33,232 bases of DNA from positions 1 to 33,232 of the forward strand of contig CAJBVG010000289.1 of NCBI GenBank assembly GCA_903958995.1, read 5' to 3'. Position 1 is the first letter of the stretch, and every line of letters starts with the position of its first letter. Source of the stretch: an uncultured bacterium (GTDB taxonomy: Bacteria; Bacteroidota; Bacteroidia; Sphingobacteriales; Sphingobacteriaceae). The position numbers and the translations under genes are program-made. Below are positions 31,651 through 33,232 of this stretch, piece by piece. Below the pieces are notes generated by a model. It was not told the origin of the DNA. It searched no databases and was given only the letters and a program-made list of their open reading frames with translations.

Positions 31651-32556
31651 ATGCAGCCGAGAAGTTTCATGCAAAATGTGCTCAGACTCCTACTTTTATT
31701 TGTCGCGTTTAATTTAATAGGCTCTGTGGTTACCCTTGTATTATTACGTAGCCTATTTAATATTGATGGGGTGGATGTGATTAATCAACTTCAAAGTGCA
31801 GATGTTAGCGCATCTACTATTAATGCACTAAAATTCATGCAATTCATTCAAGTGTTTTTTTCTTTTATTATTCCCGCTCATTTATTCGCACGCTCACAAT
31901 CCGATAATCAAGTAGTTGATTATTTAAGTTTACATACCACACACTGGAAACATTTTCTAATTGGAGCTTTATTGATATTTGCAATTTCTCCATTAGTTAC
32001 TTTTTCATCTGCAATAAACGAACAAATTACATTCCCGAGTTACTTTTCAAACATCGAACACTATTTTAAAAATCAACAAATTCAATCTCAAAAATTCGCT
32101 ACCTTGTTTTTAAAAGATAATACGGGTAAAGATTTACTTATCAATTTATTTGTTGTCGGAGTTTTGGCCGCCTTTTCTGAAGAATTATTTTTTAGAGGTG
32201 TCCTGCAAAAATTATTAATAAACCATTTTAATAATGTGCACCTTGCCATTCTAGCTTGTGCTATTTTATTTAGTTCATTACACCAAGAGTTCTATGCTTT
32301 AATTCCTAGAATTTTATTGGGCTTATTATTAGGATATGCCTACGTATACTCCAAATCCTTATGGGTGCCTATACTTATTCATTTTATAAACAATGCTTCT
32401 GCTGTACTTCTTGATTCTTTCTTTAAACAAGGCATTACATCTTTCAATCCAAATTCAAATGATTATTTTGGCATAGCAGGTGTTTTAATTTCATTTGTCG
32501 CAACAATTGCTTTATTTTGGTATTGGCAAAAAAACAAAGCACCTAGTATACTTTAG
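31651..32556 (+). CDS. CPBP family intramembrane metalloprotease
   Basis: A 301-residue polytopic membrane protein with about eight hydrophobic helices. The CPBP/ABI (CAAX-protease-like) motifs are present: FSEELFFRGVLQ (EExxxR, about 180-191), a central LHQEFYALIPRILLGLLLGY with the FxxxxH-type region, and PILIHFINNASAVLL (HxxxN). These residues form the intramembrane metal site. Substrate unknown. The DUF2007 gene starts two bases after its stop, followed by cdsA with a 4-base overlap, so these three form an operon. Confidence 0.93.
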   Translation: MQPRSFMQNVLRLLLLFVAFNLIGSVVTLVLLRSLFNIDGVDVINQLQSADVSASTINALKFMQFIQVFFSFIIPAHLFARSQSDNQVVDYLSLHTTHWKHFLIGALLIFAISPLVTFSSAINEQITFPSYFSNIEHYFKNQQIQSQKFATLFLKDNTGKDLLINLFVVGVLAAFSEELFFRGVLQKLLINHFNNVHLAILACAILFSSLHQEFYALIPRILLGLLLGYAYVYSKSLWVPILIHFINNASAVLLDSFFKQGITSFNPNSNDYFGIAGVLISFVATIALFWYWQKNKAPSIL

Positions 32557-32558
32557 TT

Positions 32559-32765
32559 ATGGAGAAAGATTGGATTAAAATTTACAGCTCAGCCAACTCC
32601 TATAATGCATCATTAGTTTCTACTATTTTGCAAGATCACGATATTGAAGTGGTAGAGTTAAATAAACGCGATTCCAGTTATATGAATTTTGGAGAAGTGG
32701 AATTATATATACACCCTAAAAATTTTGATACTGCAATCGAAATTATTATTAAAAACGAATTATGA
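32559..32765 (+). CDS. DUF2007 domain protein
   Basis: A 68-residue protein, WIKIYSSANSYNASLVSTILQDHDIEVVELNKRDSSY ... VELYIHPKNFDTAIEIIIKNEL, matching the small ferredoxin-like DUF2007 family (called putative signal-transducing protein in some annotations). Function is not known. It is wedged between the CPBP protease (2-base gap) and cdsA, whose ATG overlaps its TGA (ATGA), so translation is coupled. Confidence 0.88.
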   Translation: MEKDWIKIYSSANSYNASLVSTILQDHDIEVVELNKRDSSYMNFGEVELYIHPKNFDTAIEIIIKNEL

Positions 32766-33232
32766 ACAATTTCCTAACTAGAACAATCACTGCCGTATTT
32801 TTTTCAATTACTTGCGTAGCTTGTATTTTTTTCGGTGGATACATTCACTTATTATTTTTTATTTTTTCAATACTAGCCTTTAATGAATATTTAAAAATTA
32901 ATGGCCCTAAAAAAAGAAAAGCATTAAATCGTTTATATGTTTTATTTGCTTTAATAATGTCGGCAACATTTGCACTAGCACAACTAGGTGCAATTGACGA
33001 GAAATACATTTGGATCAATGTGTTTTCAATGGCCTCTGTTTTTCTAATTGAATTGTATCAAAAAGAACAACTTCCTTTTGATCAAATTGGCAAGCTCATT
33101 CTTGGTTATGCCTACGTTATTATTCCTTTTGCCATGTTTACGGGTTTAGGGTATATCGTATCTGGAGATTATAATTATGAAATACCATTGGGTTTTTTGT
33201 TTTTAGTATGGGCTAATGATAGTGGTGCTTAT
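32762..33232 (+). CDS. cdsA: Phosphatidate cytidylyltransferase CdsA, N-terminal part
   Basis: CdsA makes CDP-diacylglycerol from phosphatidate and CTP in the inner membrane. The frame begins with the ATG overlapping the DUF2007 stop and stays open for 157 residues to the right edge. It shows repeated membrane helices, a conserved early motif (FNEYLKI near residue 40) and the start of the family's catalytic region, LFLVWANDSGAY, where W(A/S)xDxGAY carries a metal-binding Asp. The signature SPKKTxEG would lie beyond the window. Confidence 0.9.
   Translation, partial: MNNFLTRTITAVFFSITCVACIFFGGYIHLLFFIFSILAFNEYLKINGPKKRKALNRLYVLFALIMSATFALAQLGAIDEKYIWINVFSMASVFLIELYQKEQLPFDQIGKLILGYAYVIIPFAMFTGLGYIVSGDYNYEIPLGFLFLVWANDSGAY

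Overview
The window is about 33 kb of AT-rich bacterial chromosome. Several markers place the organism in the Bacteroidota: three secreted proteins with type IX secretion (T9SS) C-terminal sorting domains, a DUF5686/carboxypeptidase-regulatory-like outer-membrane protein, a short periplasmic TonB-domain protein, a Bacteroidota-type sdhC-sdhA-sdhB operon, and promoter-like TAnnTTTG (-7) elements. No rRNA, tRNA, CRISPR array, insertion sequence or prophage is visible. I cannot place it below phylum with confidence.

Layout. Positions 1-681 (minus) hold the N-terminal half of an LTA-synthase-family membrane sulfatase, cut by the window edge. metK (882-2135) follows a well-formed SAM-II riboswitch and ends in a strong terminator. 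Reading minus from 6939 are a DUF5686 protein, a 40-residue membrane protein and a secreted S9 peptidase. On plus are a Nudix hydrolase and a secreted M1 peptidase (7010-9247). Minus again: a HExxH protein and exonuclease VII xseA/xseB (9281-11474). A TonB-domain protein (plus) faces the succinate dehydrogenase operon (12005-15537, minus). Positions 15685-21813 (minus) are three T9SS cargo proteins. Next comes a lipoprotein, and then a cyanophycin module: isoaspartyl peptidase and cyanophycinase (minus) divergent from cyanophycin synthetase cphA (24185-26800, plus). The right third holds an SDR dehydrogenase, a DadA-like FAD oxidoreductase, a YugP-type zinc peptidase, an S23-family four-helix-bundle ORF, apaG, dusB, a CPBP membrane protease, a DUF2007 protein and the start of cdsA.

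Genes that work together. The cyanophycin genes form a complete store-and-recover pathway: polymer synthesis from Asp and Arg, cleavage to beta-Asp-Arg, then hydrolysis to free amino acids. SdhCAB is a complete respiratory complex II. XseA and XseB are the two subunits of one nuclease.

Most unusual signal. At seven loci the DNA just after a stop codon is built of exact 7- or 8-base units that run in one direction and then switch to their complement, so that both arms of a hairpin keep the same period. The unit sequence differs between loci while the architecture stays the same. At one of these loci (29721-30176) the two arms are separated by a complete S23-family four-helix-bundle ORF. An ORF-less hairpin with nearly the same unit lies inside the sdh operon (12790-12861). 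This looks like an undescribed family of periodic intergenic hairpins, possibly with an associated protein. A separate 18-base perfect palindrome flanked by 11-base direct repeats (27766-27812) seems to have created the present stop codon of the FAD oxidoreductase.
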